A DNA stretch of 64,000 nt from Thalassospira lucentensis (GCF_001613805.1 NZ_LPVY01000008.1:186001-250000); one strand, 5' to 3'; shown: positions 15,001 through 24,581, numbered from the stretch's first letter. Notes: generated from the sequence alone by a model not told the origin. Numbers and translations are program-made.

Positions 15001-17279
15001 TCACCGATTTCAATCCGGCAAGTGACCAGATCAATCTGTCTGCGCTTGATGTGGATAACTGGGCAGAGTTGCGCAGCTTGATGTCCGAGGTCAATGGTAA
15101 CGCCGTCATCAACCTGAACGGTCAGGGTACGCTTACCCTGCTGGGTGTCGCGATCAGCGATCTTAATGCGAACATGTTCGTCGGTGTCGAAGCCTCGACC
15201 GGGCCGACCCCCTATGACGATGTCCTGTATGGCACCAGCAACAATGACACGATTGCGGCCCTTGCGGGTGATGACACGGTCTTTGGCCTGAATGGGCAGG
15301 ACACGCTGTCGGGCATGGATGGCAATGACAGCCTTTATGGCGGTGATGGCGATGACAAGCTGTATGGTGACAACGGTAATGACCTGATTGACGGCGGCAG
15401 CGGTCAGGACAGCATCACCGGCGGCGAAGGTGACGATACGCTGGATGGCGGGTCGGGTGATGACCGCGTCTGGGGTGGAAACGGGGCCGATACGCTGCTG
15501 GGCGGTCAGGGTCAGGACAGGCTTTATGGTGAAGCCGGCAATGACGTGATCAATGGCGGCACCGGCGATGACTCGATCCTTGGCGGGGACGGTAACGACG
15601 TTCTGGATGGCGGCGAAAACAACGACCGCCTGTGGGGCGGCGATGGCAACGATACCCTGTTCGGCGGATCGGGCGATGACAAGCTTTATGGCGATGGCGG
15701 TAATGACACCCTGATGGGTGGTCAGGGTCACGATACCCTTTCGGGGGGATCGGGCCGCGATACCGCAAGCTATGCCAATGCAACATCCGCGGTTGGCGTC
15801 AGCCTTGAACTTGGTACGGCTACCGGTGGTGATGGCAATGACGTCCTGTCTTCGATCGAGGATCTGATCGGGTCGAACTTCAACGATTACCTGTTTGGCG
15901 ATGATGGTGCCAACCTGCTGTCGGGCCTGTCGGGCGATGACGTTCTGGGCGGTGATAGCGGCAATGACACCATCTGGGGTGGCGATGGCAATGACGTCAT
16001 CAATGGCGGGGCTGGTTCCGATTTGATCGATGCCGGTGCCGGTGACGACATCATCGAATATCAGAAAGACGCGACCTGGTCGGGCAGCTATGCCGCGAAG
16101 AATGTCGGCGATCCGGATATGAACGGCACCAACGAACAGATCAATCTGCAGGGTTATACCCGTTCGCAGGATATCTTCGACGGTGGCGATGGTACCGATA
16201 CCCTGTCTCTGACCAGTGGCAATGATGCCCTGTTCCTTGACGACAAGATCACCGATCCGGGTGTTTCGCCGCGCATTTCGAATATCGAAGTCATCGATGC
16301 CGGTAACGGCGACGATATTGTCGACCTGACCAGCGAAACCCAGTCTTATGGTGATGTGACGGTTCTTGGCGGAACCGGCAATGACATCATCTGGAGCAAC
16401 GCCGGTGACGACGTCCTTGACGGCGGCGAAGGCAATGACACGCTTTGGGGTGGTTCGGGCAACGATACCCTGTCCGGTGGCAATGGTATCGACATTCTGA
16501 ACGGTGGTGCGGGTGATGACGTCCTGCAATATAACGCCGATGGCGTCTGGAGCTCGAACTGGCATGCGCTGAATGATGGTGCGCCGGGTGAAGATGGCCA
16601 CGACCACAATAATGGTTGGGGCCATACCGGCCATCACGGGAACGGCTGGGGCCATGATTACAGTGGTGATTCCGGCACCGGTGAATATGTCAATCTGAAC
16701 GGCTATAACCAGTCGAACGACATTTTCGAAGGCGGTGCTGGTACCGATACCCTGAAACTGACCAGCGGCAATGACGCCCTGTTCCTTGCCGATCAGGTTT
16801 CCGATCCGGGAATATCCCCACGCATCCGCAATATCGAGGTGATTGAAGCCGGTGATGGCGACGATATCATCGATATGACCAGTACTTATGAAACCTATGG
16901 CGATGTCACACTTGATGGCGGTAATGGCAATGACATCCTGTGGGGAAATGCGGGTGATGATGTGCTGCTCGGTGGTGCGGGTAACGACCGTCTCTATGGC
17001 AGTGATGGCAATGATACCCTGACCGGTGGTTTGGGGTGGGATGAATTCGAGATCGGCAAAACCAACGGTCACGACATCATCACCGACTTCACCCCGGGCG
17101 AGGACATCATCAATCTGTCCGAATGGAATTACAGCAACTTCAACCAGATCAAGAACGACATGCATCTTGATACCGATGGCAATGTGGTCATCGATCTTGG
17201 CAATGATGCGTCTGTCACGCTGATGGGTATTCATGATCCTGATGATCTTGATGCCGATGATTTCGGGTTCGGCACCTGA
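1..17279 (+). CDS. Giant RTX (haemolysin-type calcium-binding repeat) protein, 5' end outside the window
   Basis: The reading frame is open from the first complete codon (base 3) to a TGA at 17277-17279, about 5,758 residues, so the true start lies upstream. Nearly all of it is glycine/aspartate-rich nonapeptides of the GGxGxDxUx type, which fold into calcium-loaded parallel beta-rolls in type I-secreted proteins. I noticed no cysteine. Three other modules recur between the RTX blocks: a spacer of about 50 residues (pattern VDLxxGTAxG...IENVxGSxFNDTIxG), a block of about 120 residues, and a block of about 80 residues resembling the protein's own C-terminus. The last 80 residues look like the uncleaved C-terminal secretion region. 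No type I secretion genes are visible here. Likely an exported adhesin or surface/biofilm protein. No catalytic domain is visible in this portion. The family call is sure; the role is inferred. Confidence 0.93.
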   Translation, partial: TITVGDSVVTLKGVGADALTYANFAGVRSLDGTEEKDVLEGTSRSDVIDGLAGNDTIFGNAGNDVLAGGSGDDLLSGGVGNDVIDGGEGFDTATYVSSEGGVNVDLQSGTATGGDGQDTLRNVENVVGSANDDILSGDANANSLSGGSGSDTLAGRGGADVLDGGSGIDTASYADADGPVSINLGAGSVTGSDGNDRLVSIENAIGSDADDNIVGSSGSNTLWGGAGDDTLNGGMGDDLLVGGDGGDTFVFGAGAGDDVVSDFDPENDKIDLNSFGIPNWEALKKFIDVDNDGNAVININDNSFTLLGVSPDLLSGENFANLGTLGATEGNDILIGTGFDEIIDGFGGDDTISAGGGDDTVFGGDGNDTISGGAGRDIIDGGAGRDAADYRNSSAVTVSLDNGTADASGSNQDILVDIEDIIGSAFNDTIRGNDGDNRLTGEAGADNLSGGAGNDTLEGGSGNDTLAGGVGDDTLIGGTGTDIADYSTATGEVLVDLSVGTAMGADGSDTLSGIENVSGSSFNDTIVGDDGSNTLFGNAGDDTIFGNAGDDLLSGGSGNDEINGGEGTDTVSYLGEAGVVVDLTAGTASGADGVDTLSGIENIEGSEFADDLRGDDGNNVISGGGGADTIRGGAGNDTLTGGGGADLYKIAAGDGDDVVMDFDVASDQIDLSELSISTYGELFELMSETASGDLVIDFGEGVTMTLNGVSLDEISADNFVGIRDIVGTSGVDILIGTDGKDTLSGLTGNDTLIGLEDNDHLLGGAGNDLLQGGEGDDFLDGGDGTDAADYSDISQAINVNLNTGVASGAGGSDVLVNIENVASGSGSDVLTGSNGNNVISGGGGDDLIEGLEGDDTLFGGSGEDTASYSNANGSVNVNLADLKVTGAAGNDVLIGFENVSGSEYDDVLAGDSGANKLFGNSGNDTLIASEGNDTLAGGAGQDAVDYRNAQNGVTIDLGSGSASGMGTDTLSSIEHVSGSSFNDVIIGNQSDNLLNGGVGNDIISGGLGKDTLLGGAGNDTLSGGSSSDIIDGGDGIDTVSYTDSETGIEINLATGQTDETSADQILNVENVIGSSFDDVITGSSVNNMLVGSDGNDTFVGSAGDDVFSGGTGSDTVDYSASTAGVSLNLQSGTTEKTAGSDTFTSIENAVGTEFNDNITGSSANNILSGGNGDDVINADSGNDTVSGGLGNDTLRGGAGNDTLDYSAANGGQTVDLSIGTAAGADGSDDIAGFENVVGTTFNDTLIGDSANNTLIGGGGDDVLTGGAGNDLLDGGAGDDSFVGEAGNDTYVGGAGSDTLDFRTAQSGLTIDLVNNVVVGADTGTDTFTGIEQILASEFNDTVTGGAGADTVSAGAGDDIVRGGAGEDTLSGGAGNDLIDGGAGRDILDGGAGEDTISYDSASSSVSVDLQSGVVGGTENDQISSFENIKGSAFADTLRGDSGRNSIDGGAGDDFIDGRAGDDVLSGGAGNDTLRGGTGSDTIDGGAGVDTLDLSDLAGDVTVDMAGGQATDGADTDNFANIENITTGSGNDTVVGDDGNNIITTGAGDDVVNGGAGDDVISGGDGADTLEGGAGNDTLLSGGGDDVLMGGDGLDTASYADATGPVLVDTANDTVSGSATGTDTLDGIEVIEGSAFDDTFIGGAENDTFIGGAGDDTFEAGLGSDTLTLGTGRDQVVFRPGDGNNTITDFDPANDVIDLTDFNIAGYGALESLFGTDARGNLIITLDSGDTITLEGVQASSLGIDNFIGVDVRLGTENADEMIGGSGGDIINALGGDDTVSGGDGNDRLIGGAGNDILSGDAGDDTLVGNSGSDTLVGGAGNDTVDYSTETAGITGDLSTGIVTGGDGDDTLDGIENLTGTLFEDTLTGDVGDNTLSGLAGNDTLAGGEGNDVIDGGAGSDTADYSTANGAVDVNLENGTAIGQGNDTLANIENVVGSDFNDTINGNAADNTVTAGAGNDVINVGSGDDVVDAGSGDDEITGGAGSDTLSGGTGNDVLDGGADNDTLSGGTGDDIIQAGTGDDWIYGDTGDDIIDGGNGIDTADYSNVEGPVVVDLVNQYASGSGGNDIVRNVERVIGTDFADTLIGADGVNTLDGGSGNDTLFGGDGDDVIITGDGEDMIVVTPGGGSDTVTDFDVNEDVIDLSSYGIEDYSDLADRMFDDANGNAVISLGPGESITLEGVSVDDLGPDNFFGYVTIEGTEFDDVLQGSQLGDEINALDGDDIVDGGAGDDVINGDAGNDTLIGGAGDDELNGGHGNDTADYSDTSEGVTVDLSTGSATGAAGNDTLDSIENVTGGDGDDILIGDENANILDGGEGNDTVYGNDGDDTLIGGEGDDTLSYEGAEEGVSVDLANGTASGGAGNDVIDGFETVIGSDHADTISGDDASNVIEGGAGDDVLAGGGGDDTILGGAGNDTLQAGTGNDTLVGGDGTDIADYSDRTDPVVVDLAAGTGTTADGNDTLIDIEGATGGSGNDTLLGSDGDNILSGGAGDDTLSGGAGNDILAGGAGADLVDGGAGDDVLTFDGDHVAASGETTDHVGSPTTDGTGDVADISGKNLSDDSFVGGEGNDTLQAGGGDDAIILDRDHAGGGAANPSIVDIENINAGAGNDVVDLTSETHSYGDVTIDGGAGDDTLWANDGDDVILGGAGSDNILGGAGADNIDGGADNDILDGGTGNDIIAGGAGDDTIMAGIGDDTLSGGDGADTLDMSAANGATIDLANGTASSDATGSDSISGFENVIATDGDDTIIGNAADNVIDAGAGNDTVSIDAGNDHLDGGDGIDTLDLSGTSGGVTVDLAAGTANGAQTGSDTIASFENVTGSADADTITGSDAANTIDGGAGDDVIDGGAGDDVLSGGAGNDTLAAGDGNDTLTGGDGADVFVFEDGSDADLVSDFDIASDVISLPDIGVSSWTELQPLLSDGPDGAVITLPSGGTVTLSGVAVGSLTPDHFAGIENVGTPGDDTLGGGSGDDTVGAGDGNDTVDGGEGNDSVDGGDGDDSVGGGTGDDSVGGGAGNDTVDGGEGNDTVDGGDGDDSVGGGTGDDSVGGGAGNDTVDGGDGDDSVDGGDGNDSVGGGAGNDTVGGGAGDDTVDGGEGDDTLDGGDGNDTLIGGPGTDTLAGGAGDDVLEFGADRTGQSGDTTDHAGSPGVDGTGEIADLDGLGISDDQYDGGDGIDTLVGTSGGDAIILDRDHENGSANPSISGVEIIETGDGDDVVDLTSQVHSYGDVTVDGGAGHDTIWTSAGDDSVLAGDGNDHINTGAGSDVIDAGAGDDDIAAGSGDDVINAGNGNDVISSGDGNDTVDAGTGDDSVIGDAGNDILAGGDGTDTLDLTNADGGAVIDLENGTASSTETGSDTISGFEQVVTGAGDDTISGSSADDTISSGAGNDTIDGADGNDRIVAGDGNDTVSDGAGSDYVDAGTGDDTVVAGAGDDSLDGGQGNDTIDMRNATSGATVNLAAGSAQSAETGSDSISNFENVTTGSGDDELTGSDANNVMAAGAGNDTLDGGAGDDTLSGGAGNDSFIFADGTDDDVVTDFVVGTDKLTLDGTGIETWTQLRDLITGNSLGDAVINLPSGGTITLQGVNPLDLSVDDFTGVTDGGTPYDDSLTGGDGDDVIDALAGDDIVDGGAGNDTIDGGAGNDTLMGGSGDDTVDGGAGSDTLGGGTGNDELDGGDGADTLSGGAGDDTLDGGSGDDVLNFEADGTAASGDTTENTGSPGVDGTGELANIGGKNISDDTFVGGDGTDTLNLTGGSDALILDGSKLGDGQTTGSTIETRTFGLTDSASSGAVQAAWSDANLYAFDFGTSYVGEDGKLNLAAADDTVTFDGNGIGNNGGSPAGSQINHNGNTGESEAVVVDLGANARNATVQVSNLIAAEHGGEVGSWQAFDADGNLVASGVLDESTISYTSGGVGTATISVTDSLGNPVEFRYLAFESEPYADGSSGGDSSDYFVRSITFDAVVEETVTDGARLDGVEVINAGEGNDVVDLTSDTIAYGDVTINGGGGNDTLWANEGNDRINGELGDDNLYGGAGDDYLDGGYGRDVLDGAEGSDTLIGGQGNDTLRGGEGDDIIHGGGDIDTVTYDDAASGVNVDLANYTATGGAGNDGIYWVENVVGSAHDDIIRGDAQNNTLDGGAGDDTLSGGAGNDALRGGDGNDTADYSNSAAAVRANLATGTAQLANGEADTLTSIENLIGSGGSDTLTGSNGDNLLSGGAGNDSLIGNGGNDTLDGGIGNDMLDGGDGNDTLMGGDGADRIYGGAGNDTLDGGAGNDTLDAGAGDDVILAGDGNDVITAGAGADTVDAGTGDDTVVAGAGNDILAGGDGNDTLDFAAANGVTVDLSAGTASSDATGTDSISGFENVLGTAGSDTLIGSSGANVLSGADGNDVLDGGAGDDSVYGGAGNDTIIAGAGNDTLSGGAGTDTLDLSQAASGATVDLSAGTASSAETGNDTISGFENVIGSAGNDDITGSDGDNVLSGGAGDDTIEGGAGADTLDGGDGIDTISYEGSSAGVEIYLGDTDGNARTPGEGGRAFGGDAAGDILANFERVIASAHDDYVYGNSQNNVVDLGDGNDTFDNVEADVSADTVDGGEGNDTIWTGDGADTLIGGNGNDYLNGEKGDDTLDGGAGNDSLVGGDGNDTLDGGSGNDRITTGSGADLVKVTSLVGDKVVTDFNTSVDQISLDALGISEWSELAPRLSEVNGNTVIDLGPDGSVTLLGVRLNEVTSDMFVGIEGPVGATPFDDVLLGTSEDDYIDALAGNDVVDGGDGNDTILGNDGDDNLSGGAGNDTVSGGNGNDVIDGGDGDDNLDGNDGHDVIAGGAGNDTLIGGSGNDVISGGGGSDFIDAMDGNDVVTGGDDTDTIYGAAGDDQLSGEAGDDVISGGDGADTINGGLGNDLLSGDAGNDTLSGADGNDTLMGGDGADTLSGGTGNDVLSGGNDNDLLEGGIGSDTLSGDAGNDTLLGGDGNDTLDGGAGNDIYTGGAGSDQIIVSDNSGDKVVTDFNPASDQINLSALDVDNWAELRSLMSEVNGNAVINLNGQGTLTLLGVAISDLNANMFVGVEASTGPTPYDDVLYGTSNNDTIAALAGDDTVFGLNGQDTLSGMDGNDSLYGGDGDDKLYGDNGNDLIDGGSGQDSITGGEGDDTLDGGSGDDRVWGGNGADTLLGGQGQDRLYGEAGNDVINGGTGDDSILGGDGNDVLDGGENNDRLWGGDGNDTLFGGSGDDKLYGDGGNDTLMGGQGHDTLSGGSGRDTASYANATSAVGVSLELGTATGGDGNDVLSSIEDLIGSNFNDYLFGDDGANLLSGLSGDDVLGGDSGNDTIWGGDGNDVINGGAGSDLIDAGAGDDIIEYQKDATWSGSYAAKNVGDPDMNGTNEQINLQGYTRSQDIFDGGDGTDTLSLTSGNDALFLDDKITDPGVSPRISNIEVIDAGNGDDIVDLTSETQSYGDVTVLGGTGNDIIWSNAGDDVLDGGEGNDTLWGGSGNDTLSGGNGIDILNGGAGDDVLQYNADGVWSSNWHALNDGAPGEDGHDHNNGWGHTGHHGNGWGHDYSGDSGTGEYVNLNGYNQSNDIFEGGAGTDTLKLTSGNDALFLADQVSDPGISPRIRNIEVIEAGDGDDIIDMTSTYETYGDVTLDGGNGNDILWGNAGDDVLLGGAGNDRLYGSDGNDTLTGGLGWDEFEIGKTNGHDIITDFTPGEDIINLSEWNYSNFNQIKNDMHLDTDGNVVIDLGNDASVTLMGIHDPDDLDADDFGFGT
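8943..9180 (+). repeat. Near-perfect 108-bp tandem repeat inside the RTX gene
   Basis: The segment starting at 8943 recurs at 9051 with only a few base changes, and the unit begins again at 9159. The 108-bp period equals 36 residues, or four nonapeptides of the DTVDGGEGN and DSVGGGTGD type. This is the least diverged nucleotide repeat I found in the gene and points to recent duplication. Confidence 0.85.
11296..11925 (+). other. Non-RTX insertion of about 200 residues in the third 120-residue block
   Basis: Between the DALILD segment and the [10 protein letters not shown] segment the RTX periodicity stops. The insertion is rich in beta-prone stretches (for example [19 protein letters not shown], then [16 protein letters not shown], then [11 protein letters not shown]). 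It looks like a beta-sandwich accessory domain of the kind found inside large RTX adhesins. A ligand-binding role is possible but not shown. Confidence 0.6.
16590..16683 (+). other. Histidine/glycine/tryptophan-rich insertion in the fifth 120-residue block
   Basis: The translated segment contains [20 protein letters not shown] followed by HDYSGDSG. The other four block copies have no counterpart, and the surrounding protein is very poor in histidine. Clustered histidines suggest transition-metal binding, which is inference. Confidence 0.7.
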
Positions 17280-17315
17280 TCGCGGATTATTCCGATTACC
17301 TGACCGGAAAATGAC

Positions 17316-17345
17316 AAAGGCAGCCAAACAGGCTGCCTTTTCTTT
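17316..17345 (+). terminator. Rho-independent terminator of the RTX gene
   Basis: The 10-bp perfect stem AAAGGCAGCC / GGCTGCCTTT has a 5-nt loop and is followed by TCTTTT. It lies 37 bases after the RTX stop codon and may also serve dusC read-through on the other strand. Confidence 0.9.
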
Positions 17346-17365
17346 TATTGTTCCATATTTTCCGG

Positions 17366-18364
17366 CTATTCGGCGGCAATTGGAACATTTGTCCGCTGAT
17401 TTTCCGGATTGTCGCGATCCATGGTCAGTTTGGCGCGAAGCTCGTGAATGTCGCGAATGCGCTTGATCTCGTCAAAGCAATCGGCAGCCTGTTCATGACC
17501 CTTGCGGATCATCGCCACCCATTGCTTGATACGCCCTGCCTGATGATTTTCGGTGGTGTCATCGGCATCCATCAGATCGATATAGGTCAAAAGCATGCCA
17601 AGGACATCGGACCAGCTTTGCTTTTCAAGATTCTGACCGGCTTCAGACGCCCTGATGCGATTGGCGATATCAGGGGCGGCAATGGCGCCGCGGCCCAGCA
17701 TGAAGGACGTGCAACCGGAAATATCCCGGCATTTCGCGTAATCCTCGACCGTCCAAATTTCGCCGTTGGCGGTCATCGGGATTGAAATGGCGTCGCGGAT
17801 GCGCGCCAGATATTCCCAATGTGCGGGCGGTTTATATCCTTCAAGCTTGGTGCGTGCATGCACTGTCAGGTGCTGGGCACCGGCGGCCTCGACCGCGCGC
17901 GAATTGTCCAGAAACAGTTCCTTGTCGGCATAACCCAGACGGATTTTTGCGCTGACCGGGATATGGTCGGGAACCGCACGGCGAACGGCCGAAACAATGT
18001 TGAACAGGTTGTCGGGGCATTTCAAAAGCGATGCACCGGCTTCGCGTTTATTCACCGTTTTGGACGGGCAGCCGAAATTGATATCGATCCCCGGCGCGCC
18101 AAGGGACGCGGCAAAGGCGGCATTTTCCCCCATCAGTTCGGGATCATGCCCCATCAACTGCACCAGAACCGGCGTGCCCGATGCGGTTTTGCCACCCTGA
18201 AGCAGTTCGGGGCAATAACGGTAAAACACGTGGGCCGGAAACAGGTTTTGCGACACACGGATAAATTCGGTCACGCACAGGTCAAACCCGCCCGTCGCAC
18301 TCAGCAATTGCCGAACGCGCCAGTCGACCAGTCCTTCCATTGGTGCAAGCACCAGATGCGTCAT
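17366..18364 (-). CDS. dusC: tRNA-dihydrouridine synthase, DusC type
   Basis: This 332-residue protein is an FMN- and NADPH-dependent reductase that converts specific uridines in the tRNA D-loop to dihydrouridine. The N-terminal LAPMEG FMN motif is at residues 6-11. The family segment DINFGCPSKTVN holds the catalytic cysteine, followed by HARTK, ANGEIW and GRGA phosphate-binding motifs and a C-terminal helical tRNA-binding part (RIKQWVAMIRK). Length and the order of motifs match E. coli DusC better than DusA or DusB. It is transcribed toward the RTX gene and ends 21 bases after that gene's terminator hairpin. The start ATG has a weak GGA about 10 bases upstream. Confidence 0.9.
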   Translation of the reverse strand: MTHLVLAPMEGLVDWRVRQLLSATGGFDLCVTEFIRVSQNLFPAHVFYRYCPELLQGGKTASGTPVLVQLMGHDPELMGENAAFAASLGAPGIDINFGCPSKTVNKREAGASLLKCPDNLFNIVSAVRRAVPDHIPVSAKIRLGYADKELFLDNSRAVEAAGAQHLTVHARTKLEGYKPPAHWEYLARIRDAISIPMTANGEIWTVEDYAKCRDISGCTSFMLGRGAIAAPDIANRIRASEAGQNLEKQSWSDVLGMLLTYIDLMDADDTTENHQAGRIKQWVAMIRKGHEQAADCFDEIKRIRDIHELRAKLTMDRDNPENQRTNVPIAAE

Positions 18365-18596
18365 TTGCGAATTATCCCGTTAAATGAAATTGAGTGCGCG
18401 GCTTTTAACACAAACCGCAACATCATGCCGGTCAAAAATCACAGATCAGGTTTGCCCTGCCAACAGCAGGATCGGCGAATTAAGGCCAATTTGGCTTATT
18501 TCCGACAATGTTTCAGCGAATTTCCCGCCCACCTTCAAAAGGTCAATCACAATAAAACGACCCGGCCTTTGATGGTTCGGGCAGGAGAGTGTGGAA

Positions 18597-18752
18597 ATGC
18601 TGTATATTATCGAAAGTGCGCTGGACGAAGTCGAAGCCGTATCGCGCGATGCCCGTGAAAAACTGTCACGTCTTGAAACCGTGATGAAATCAACCGCGCA
18701 AAATCTGAAAATCCTCAAAGACAAACTCGAACAGCCTGCCACCAACGGCTAG
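18597..18752 (+). CDS. Small conserved-looking protein, 51 residues, paralogue of the ORF at 19051
   Basis: The ORF begins at an ATG 8 bases after AGGAGA (18583-18588) and encodes MLYIIESALDEVEAVSRDAR and so on, ending EQPATNG. It is charged and predicted helical or coiled coil (EKLSRLETVMKSTAQNLKIL), with no signal peptide or membrane segment. A second ORF of exactly the same length 300 bases downstream encodes a clearly related protein, with xLYIIExALxExEA at the start and KxLKxKLE near the end. That supports both as real genes. I do not recognise the family. It is divergent from dusC. Confidence 0.7.
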   Translation: MLYIIESALDEVEAVSRDAREKLSRLETVMKSTAQNLKILKDKLEQPATNG

Positions 18753-19050
18753 TTTCCGGTCTGCTTTTTCAACAAATAGCGTCTTGATCCCTGTTTCTTT
18801 ACCCCTGTTTTGGGTAGAATAACCTGCGGGTCCGGCAGACGATCCGGGCGGCTCATTGGTGCGCACTAAAACGGGTGCGCTACCAATAAGCCGTTGATCC
18901 GGCTTGACCAGACTGTTGATCAGGATCATGGGGGCCAACGGTAAACCGGGCTATGACGGCAGCGATTACGACAGGCCGGATTACGGTCTGCTTGAGACAA
19001 AGAAATTTTGAGCTGTCATATAACCGGCAGCCAATAATGGAGGACAGAAT
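18753..19050. other. Spacer between the two paralogous small ORFs, holding a long hairpin
   Basis: About 300 bases with no supported gene. It contains the strong imperfect hairpin at 18850-18892 and the ribosome-binding site of the downstream small ORF (GGAGGA, 19039-19044). A 27-codon ORF at 18928-19011 lacks a convincing ribosome-binding site. Confidence 0.6.
18850..18892. other. 43-nt imperfect hairpin between paralogous small ORFs
   Basis: Arms GGCT + ATTGGT + GCGCAC (18850-18866) pair with GTGCGC + ACCAAT + AGCC (18875-18892), interrupted by one bulge and one mismatch, around an 8-nt loop. It gives about 16 base pairs. No T-tract follows on either strand, so it is not a typical intrinsic terminator. 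It could be an RNA-processing or stability element, or a dispersed palindromic repeat. Confidence 0.7.
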
Positions 19051-19206
19051 TTGCTTTATATCATCGAAAAAGCTTTGAACGAGATTGAAGCCATGCCGCG
19101 TGACAAGCGTGAAGACCTTGCGCATCTTGATACTGAAATCAATGAAGCCGTCGAAAAGCTTAAGGTTCTCAAGGCAAAACTCGAAGCGGCTGGCGAAAAG
19201 AAATAA
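19051..19206 (+). CDS. Small conserved-looking protein, 51 residues, paralogue of the ORF at 18597
   Basis: The ORF starts with TTG 6 bases after GGAGGA (19039-19044). A nearby ATG at 19037 is out of frame. It encodes LLYIIEKALNEIEAMPRDKR and so on, ending KLEAAGEKK. Its length is identical to that of the upstream paralogue and it shares the N-terminal LYIIE-AL-E-EA pattern and the lysine-rich helical C-terminus. It is followed within 30 bases by an intrinsic terminator. A cytoplasmic helical protein is likely. The function is unknown. Confidence 0.7.
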   Translation: MLYIIEKALNEIEAMPRDKREDLAHLDTEINEAVEKLKVLKAKLEAAGEKK

Positions 19207-19232
19207 GACCCGCTGCGATGGGCTATCCAATC

Positions 19233-19265
19233 AAAGGTCGCACTTCTGTGCGGCCTTTATTTTTG
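19233..19265 (+). terminator. Rho-independent terminator after the small ORF pair
   Basis: The stem AAAGG-T-CGCAC / GTGCG-G-CCTTT with a TTCT loop is followed by ATTTTTG. It overlaps the last codons of meaB on the opposite strand. Confidence 0.85.
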
Positions 19266-20342
19266 TGGGGACTTGATCAATTCCAGCATTTCCTCGACCG
19301 CGGCGGTCGGGTTGGTTGATCCGGCCAGCACGTCGGCTTCAAGGGCTTTGAGACGACCGGCAACATCTTGGCGGGCGGTAAAGGTTTCAAGCAACCGGTC
19401 GCGCAACATGGTCCACATCCAGTCACGTTGCTGACGCGCCCGTTTGGCGGCAAATTCGCCTTCATTTTCCATGATGGTGCGGTGCTGGTTGATCAGATCC
19501 CAGACCTTATCAAGCCCGTCATTGATCAGGGCCGAAACCATGATCGATTGCGGGCGCCAATGATGGCTGCTGGGTTGCAGGATGCGAAGGGCGGATGAAT
19601 ATTCGCGTTTGGCTTCGCGCGCCTTGGCCGGGTCGGCATCGGCCTTGTTGACCGCGATCAGATCGGCGATTTCAAGAACGCCTTTCTTGATCCCCTGCAA
19701 TTCGTCCCCGGCACCGGGCAGCATCAGAACCAGAAAGAAATCGGTCATCTGGGCGACCATGGTTTCGCTTTGACCAGCCCCGACAGTTTCGACCAGCACC
19801 ACGTCAAAACCGGCTGCCTCGCACAGCAAAATCGTTTCGCGGGTCATGCGATTGACCCCGCCGAGATAGCCGCTGCTAGGTGATGGGCGGATATAGGCAT
19901 TGGGATCGATGGAAAGTTCGTTCATCCGGGTCTTGTCACCCAGGATCGATCCACCTGACCGTGCACTTGTCGGGTCAACCGCCAGCACGGCGACCTTTTT
20001 GCCCGCCTTGGTCAGGTTTTTGCCAAAGGCCTCGATAAAGGTGGATTTTCCGACACCGGGTACGCCGGTAATGCCGATCCGCTGTGACCCGCCGGTATGG
20101 GGCATCAGGCGCGAAAGAACATCCTGCGCCTGATCAAAATGTCTGGGATTACGGCTTTCGACCAGTGTGATCGCGCGTGACAGAATGGTGCGATCACCGG
20201 CCAGAATGCCATCGACAATCTCGTCGGTTGAAAGAACCCGCCTGCGCACCGTTTTGCGGGGCTGGCCCTTGGGGCCGCCCGATATGGTGCGCAGCGTTTC
20301 CGGCGCATTTTGGGGTGCACTCTTTGGCGCAGTTTCTGTCAC
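19257..20342 (-). CDS. meaB: Methylmalonyl-CoA mutase-associated GTPase MeaB
   Basis: This 361-residue G3E-family GTPase is a chaperone that protects methylmalonyl-CoA mutase and gates adenosylcobalamin loading. The Walker A GVPGVGKS is at residues 93-100. It also has DPTS near 123-126, the ETVGAGQSE switch region near 185-193 and the NKAD base-recognition motif at 232-235. The C-terminal dimerisation arm (MLRDRLLETF onward) is present and length is normal, with a polar N-terminal extension of about 30 residues. It is the last gene of the mutA-mutB-meaB operon, 16 bases after mutB, which is the expected context. Confidence 0.96.
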   Translation of the reverse strand: MTETAPKSAPQNAPETLRTISGGPKGQPRKTVRRRVLSTDEIVDGILAGDRTILSRAITLVESRNPRHFDQAQDVLSRLMPHTGGSQRIGITGVPGVGKSTFIEAFGKNLTKAGKKVAVLAVDPTSARSGGSILGDKTRMNELSIDPNAYIRPSPSSGYLGGVNRMTRETILLCEAAGFDVVLVETVGAGQSETMVAQMTDFFLVLMLPGAGDELQGIKKGVLEIADLIAVNKADADPAKAREAKREYSSALRILQPSSHHWRPQSIMVSALINDGLDKVWDLINQHRTIMENEGEFAAKRARQQRDWMWTMLRDRLLETFTARQDVAGRLKALEADVLAGSTNPTAAVEEMLELIKSPQK

Positions 20343-20358
20343 GATCTCGCCTTCACAA

Positions 20359-22515
20359 TCAGGCTGCTTCCTCGGACGTTGATTCCTTCAGCTTTTCTAA
20401 CAGGTCACAGGCCGCTTCGGCAATCACGGTTCCGGGTGGGAAGATCGCCTCGGCCCCGGCTTCGTAAAGTTTGTCAAAATCCTGCGGCGGGATAACGCCG
20501 CCCGCAACGATCATGATGTCTTCGCGGCCAAGCTTGTCCAGTTCTGCACGAAGCTGCGGCACGAGTGTCAGGTGACCGGCCGCAAGCGAACTGGCACCGA
20601 CGATATGCACATCGTTTTCAACCGCCTGTCGGGCGGCTTCTTCGGGTGTTTGGAACAGCGGGCCGATATCGACGTCAAAGCCAAGATCGGCAAAGGCCGT
20701 CGCAATGACTTTCTGGCCGCGGTCATGCCCGTCCTGCCCCATCTTGGCAATCAGGATGCGCGGGCGGCGCCCTTCGGATTGTTCGAACTCGTTTACCAGC
20801 CTGTCGACCTTGTCCAGTGCTTCGTTACCAGCACCGACTTCGGTTTTATAGACCCCCGAAATCGACCGGATCACCGCCTGATGACGGCCATAAACTTTTT
20901 CAAGTGCGTCGGAAATCTCGCCCACCGTGCATTTTGATCGGGCGGCCTGCACGGCAAGTTCAAGCAGATTGCCGCTGCCCTGATCGGCGGCATTGGTCAG
21001 GGCGGTAAGGGCGCTTTCAACATCCGCATTGTTGCGTTCGGCACGCAGACGTTCCAGCTTGGCGATCTGTTGACGGCGGACCTCGGCATTGTCGACCTGC
21101 AAAACATCGACCGGGCGATCATCCGTCGCACGGTATTTGTTCACGCCCACCAGTGTTTGACGGCCGCTATCGATGCGGGCCTGTGTGCGCGCAGCCGCTT
21201 CTTCGATGCGCATTTTGGGAATGCCGGCCTCAATCGCCTTGGCCATGCCGCCCTGTTCTTCGACCTCAAGGATATGGGCCCATGCCTTTTCCGCCAGATC
21301 ACGGGTCAGGCGTTCGACATAATAGGACCCGCCCCACGGATCGATGACCTTGGTCGTACCGCTTTCCTGTTGCAGGAAAAGTTGCGTGTTACGCGCAATG
21401 CGCGCCGAAAAATCGGTCGGCAGGGCCAAGGCCTCGTCAAGGGCGTTGGTGTGAAGCGACTGGGTGTGGCCCTGTGTTGATGCCATCGCCTCGACACAGG
21501 TGCGGATGACGTTGTTAAACACATCCTGGGCGGTTAATGACCAGCCCGATGTCTGGCTGTGTGTCCGCAATGACAGCGATTTGGGGCTCTGCGGATCGAA
21601 CTGTTTGATCAGCTTGGCCCAGATCATGCGGGCGGCGCGCATTTTGGCGATTTCCATAAAGAAATTCATGCCAATCGCCCAGAAGAACGACAGACGCGGC
21701 GCGAATTTATCAATCGGAAGACCCGCAGCCTGCCCGGCACGGGCATATTCAATGCCATCGGCCAGGGTATAGGCCAGTTCAAGGTCCGCCGTCGCCCCGG
21801 CTTCCTGCATGTGATAGCCGGAAATCGAGATCGAATTGAATTTCGGCATGTTTTGCGAGGTAAAGGCAAAGATGTCCGAAATGATCCGCATCGAGGGTTT
21901 CGGCGGATAGATATAGGTATTGCGGACCATGAATTCCTTCAGAATGTCATTCTGAATGGTCCCCGAAAGCTGTTCATGCTTCACACCCTGTTCTTCGGCA
22001 GCCGCGATATAAAGCGCCATCACCGGCAGAACCGCGCCATTCATGGTCATGGATACCGACATCTGATCAAGCGGGATGCCATCAAAAAGGGTCCGCATGT
22101 CATAGATGCTGTCAATCGCCACACCGGCCATGCCGACATCGCCGGTCACACGCGGATGGTCGCTGTCATAACCGCGATGGGTGGCAAGGTCGAAGGCAAT
22201 CGACAGGCCCTTTTGGCCCGCCGCCAAGTTGCGGCGATAAAACGCGTTGGATTCTTCGGCGGTCGAAAAACCGGCATATTGCCGGATGGTCCAGGGTTGC
22301 TGGACATACATGGTCGGATAGGGGCCGCGCAGGAAGGGCGGCATGCCCGGCATGGTGTTGAGATGATCAAGCCCGGCCAGATCGTCCGCGCCAAAGACGG
22401 CTTTGACATCGATGCCTTCGGGGGTGGTCCAGGGGGCGGTGTTTACCGGGCTGGTCGGGCCGGAAGTAGCACGATCAAACAGCGGCAGATCGGAAAAGTC
22501 CGGAATCCGGGTCAT
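20359..22515 (-). CDS. mutB: Methylmalonyl-CoA mutase, large (catalytic, B12-binding) subunit
   Basis: This 718-residue protein catalyses interconversion of methylmalonyl-CoA and succinyl-CoA with adenosylcobalamin, the last step of propionate, odd-chain and branched-chain degradation. The N-terminal TIM barrel contains [20 protein letters not shown] and substrate-pocket segments such as [12 protein letters not shown]. The C-terminal cobalamin-binding domain has the base-off motif DGHDRG at residues 595-600, with the cobalt-ligand histidine at 597, followed by GASSLAAGH and GG-IPP. It lies 2 bases after mutA and 16 before meaB, so the genes are co-transcribed. Confidence 0.97.
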   Translation of the reverse strand: MTRIPDFSDLPLFDRATSGPTSPVNTAPWTTPEGIDVKAVFGADDLAGLDHLNTMPGMPPFLRGPYPTMYVQQPWTIRQYAGFSTAEESNAFYRRNLAAGQKGLSIAFDLATHRGYDSDHPRVTGDVGMAGVAIDSIYDMRTLFDGIPLDQMSVSMTMNGAVLPVMALYIAAAEEQGVKHEQLSGTIQNDILKEFMVRNTYIYPPKPSMRIISDIFAFTSQNMPKFNSISISGYHMQEAGATADLELAYTLADGIEYARAGQAAGLPIDKFAPRLSFFWAIGMNFFMEIAKMRAARMIWAKLIKQFDPQSPKSLSLRTHSQTSGWSLTAQDVFNNVIRTCVEAMASTQGHTQSLHTNALDEALALPTDFSARIARNTQLFLQQESGTTKVIDPWGGSYYVERLTRDLAEKAWAHILEVEEQGGMAKAIEAGIPKMRIEEAAARTQARIDSGRQTLVGVNKYRATDDRPVDVLQVDNAEVRRQQIAKLERLRAERNNADVESALTALTNAADQGSGNLLELAVQAARSKCTVGEISDALEKVYGRHQAVIRSISGVYKTEVGAGNEALDKVDRLVNEFEQSEGRRPRILIAKMGQDGHDRGQKVIATAFADLGFDVDIGPLFQTPEEAARQAVENDVHIVGASSLAAGHLTLVPQLRAELDKLGREDIMIVAGGVIPPQDFDKLYEAGAEAIFPPGTVIAEAACDLLEKLKESTSEEAA

Positions 22516-22517
22516 GG

Positions 22518-24581
22518 TTATTTTACCCCCAGATGTGAAAGGGCCGTCTCGCAGATCGCAAGAACATCCGCCCCGATAAATATGAAATCATCGATCCCAG
22601 CCGCCTCGTAATCGGCCCTGGCATCGCCGGGATGCCCGGCAAGGTAAATGCGGGTTGCCCCGGCCTGTTTAAGGCTTTGGGCAATATCGGCGGCCATGTC
22701 GGCATATTGCGGGTCCGATCCGCAAATCACCGCGATCTTTGCACCACTTTCGCCAAATGCCTTGGCGGCTTCGCGGGCATCGGCAAAGCCGTTATTGGTG
22801 ATCGCCTCGATCCCGCCAGCTTCGAAAAAGTTTCGGGCAAACATGGCGCGCGCGGTGTGCTTGGCAACCGGGCCCAGATTGGCCAGAAAGATTTGCGGAA
22901 ATTTGCCGGTTGATGCCTTGTGGTCATCGGCACGATCCCGCAGGGTTTCGAAACTTTCCGAAAGACGATGCGTTGGCAGCGGACCGATGGTTGTGCCTGC
23001 TGCCTTGCCATAAAGGGCTTCATACATCTGTGCGATGTTCGCCCCCGATTTGGCGGCCGTGATCAGACCCTCAAGGTTGCTTCCGATTGCACCCTTGAAC
23101 CGGGTCTGGCGGGCTTTGGACTCTTTGCGGATCGTCGCCAGATCCGGCGTATCGCAGGTGACTTTGGCCTCGGTGATATTGGGGAATTCCGACACCCCGG
23201 TCAGCGGATCGCGCCGGGTGGCAACGCGGCTTTCGCGGGCCTGCCAGATTTCCGCAATCTCTTTTTGCAGGGACCCGTCGGCAAGGGCCTTGATGATGCC
23301 GCCCCTGGCTTCAAGTGACTGGAACCGGCCCCAGGCATTGGATGCCAGTTCGCGGGTCAGGTTTTCGATAAACCATGACCCGCCTGCCGGGTCGATCACA
23401 CGGTGAACGTTGCTTTCTTCCTGCAGGATCAGTTGGGTATTGCGCGCAATGCGGCGCGCAAAGCCATCGGGCAGGCCGATCAGATGATCATAGGGCAGGC
23501 AGATAACGCTATCAGCCCCACCCAGACCGGCGCTCAAGCTGGTGACGGTGGTGCGCAGCATATTGACCCACGGATCAACCTTCGACAGGGCCATTTCGGC
23601 CGATACCGCATTGATCGTGATGGTGGCGTCATCCACACCCGATGCCGAAAGAACGCGGCTCCACATCAGGCGAAGCGCGCGCAGCTTGGCAATCCCGGCA
23701 AAGAAATCGGTGCCGACCGCAACATTAAACGCAATCGCACCCGCGGCCTGATCAATCACCATGCCGGTATCGGTCAGGGCACGCAGATAGGTGACACCAC
23801 CTGCCAGCAGGCAGGCAAGTTCCTGCCCGTCGGTCGCGCCGGCATTACAGAACGGCGCGCTATTGACCGTGATGGCGGTGGCATGCGGGAAGCGGTCGAT
23901 CAGATCGGCGGCAATATCGGCGGCCTGTTTGATCGCTTCATCGGCGGAAACCGGAAGGCTGCCTGTTGCGGCCAATGTGCCAATCGGATCGATGTTAAAG
24001 GCCGGAGCGGCGTCGCTTGCAAAATCGTCATCCGTGTCGGTGCTGTTTTCCGCATCCTTTTCAAGGCGCGCGGCCAGAATGGCGGCTGCCGGGATGGCGG
24101 CGGCACCGGCATCAAGTGCGACGGTGGCAAGGTTGGTATAGACATCGTCTAGTGTGGCATCGAGATCGGCAAGGCAGTGAATGGCGATGCCATCAATGCC
24201 CGCGTCGCCGGATGTGACATCCGCGCCCGCGCGTGCGGCGGCATCCAGACGCAACAGAACCGACGTTGCGCCGTTTTCAAGATCGTCGAGAATCGCGGCA
24301 TTGACCGATTTGGGATCGGGATGGGCATGAAGCTGTCGAATATCCCAGCCGCTGGCGGCGTCTTCGGCATCGACCGTGGCACACAGCACCTGATGGATCA
24401 GGCGGGTGGCATCATCCTGATCATCGTTGGTGTAAAGCGGCTGGATGTTGAAGCCGTCAAGCATCCTTGTGACCAGTTTCCTGTCAAAGGATGCACCTTT
24501 CAGCCCGGCTTCCGCCAGTTGACGCCAGCTCGCATAATCTGCGGCTGGAAACTCTGAGGCCAGCTTTAACGGGTCTGTCAT
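22518..24581 (-). CDS. mutA: Methylmalonyl-CoA mutase, small subunit
   Basis: The 687-residue non-catalytic partner of MutB. It keeps the mutase TIM-barrel fold ([13 protein letters not shown], later [27 protein letters not shown] split over the barrel) and a Rossmann-like C-terminal domain. The DxHxxG cobalamin motif is absent: the equivalent region reads [11 protein letters not shown]. This is the expected state of a small subunit. It is the first gene of the operon. Upstream, 524 bases separate it from a divergent response-regulator gene. It is slightly longer than many family members because of internal alanine-rich stretches. Confidence 0.94.
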   Translation of the reverse strand: MTDPLKLASEFPAADYASWRQLAEAGLKGASFDRKLVTRMLDGFNIQPLYTNDDQDDATRLIHQVLCATVDAEDAASGWDIRQLHAHPDPKSVNAAILDDLENGATSVLLRLDAAARAGADVTSGDAGIDGIAIHCLADLDATLDDVYTNLATVALDAGAAAIPAAAILAARLEKDAENSTDTDDDFASDAAPAFNIDPIGTLAATGSLPVSADEAIKQAADIAADLIDRFPHATAITVNSAPFCNAGATDGQELACLLAGGVTYLRALTDTGMVIDQAAGAIAFNVAVGTDFFAGIAKLRALRLMWSRVLSASGVDDATITINAVSAEMALSKVDPWVNMLRTTVTSLSAGLGGADSVICLPYDHLIGLPDGFARRIARNTQLILQEESNVHRVIDPAGGSWFIENLTRELASNAWGRFQSLEARGGIIKALADGSLQKEIAEIWQARESRVATRRDPLTGVSEFPNITEAKVTCDTPDLATIRKESKARQTRFKGAIGSNLEGLITAAKSGANIAQMYEALYGKAAGTTIGPLPTHRLSESFETLRDRADDHKASTGKFPQIFLANLGPVAKHTARAMFARNFFEAGGIEAITNNGFADAREAAKAFGESGAKIAVICGSDPQYADMAADIAQSLKQAGATRIYLAGHPGDARADYEAAGIDDFIFIGADVLAICETALSHLGVK

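Larger units (their letters stand above)
7555..16950 (+). repeat. Five dispersed copies of a ~120-residue block in the RTX protein
   Basis: Copies lie near 7555-7925, 9376-9735, 11089-12040, 16040-16410 and 16519-16950. Each starts with D[VI][LI]xF or xxY, passes through an SDDxFxGGxGxDTL segment and a DA[IL][IF]LD segment, then has a IExIxxGxGDD[VI]VD[LM]TS segment and YGDVT before returning to RTX repeats. The third copy carries a large insertion and the fifth a histidine-rich insertion. I do not recognise a named domain. Confidence 0.75.
741..17276 (+). repeat. Family of C-terminus-like modules iterated along the RTX protein
   Basis: A module of about 80 residues has the pattern [DG]xVxDFxxxxDxIxL, then xxLxxL, then GxxxIxLxxxxxxTLxGVxxxxLxxxxFxG. 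It starts near 741, 1935, 5016, 6351, 8634, 10560, 13971, 14961 and 17037, and the tail of another copy fills bases 3-122. Only the last copy is at the protein end. The internal copies are each followed by a fresh RTX block that often opens with TPYDD, TPFDD or TEFDD. The final copy resembles the serralysin-type C-terminal region that carries the secretion signal. Confidence 0.8.

Noticed and set aside
13527-17327. A 1,266-codon ORF antisense to the RTX gene, and others such as 6432-8324 and 3222-4232
   Set aside because: They arise from the strict codon pattern of the Gly/Asp-rich repeats, whose reverse complement rarely contains stop codons. They have repetitive low-complexity translations and no ribosome-binding context.
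17819-18658. A 279-codon ORF antisense to dusC
   Set aside because: It overlaps dusC, which has all family motifs, and its translation resembles no family and lacks a ribosome-binding site.
18928-19011. A 27-residue ORF (MGANGKPGYDGSDYDRPDYG onward) between the two small paralogues
   Set aside because: It has no convincing Shine-Dalgarno, no paralogue and no terminator of its own, so I left it out as a gene.
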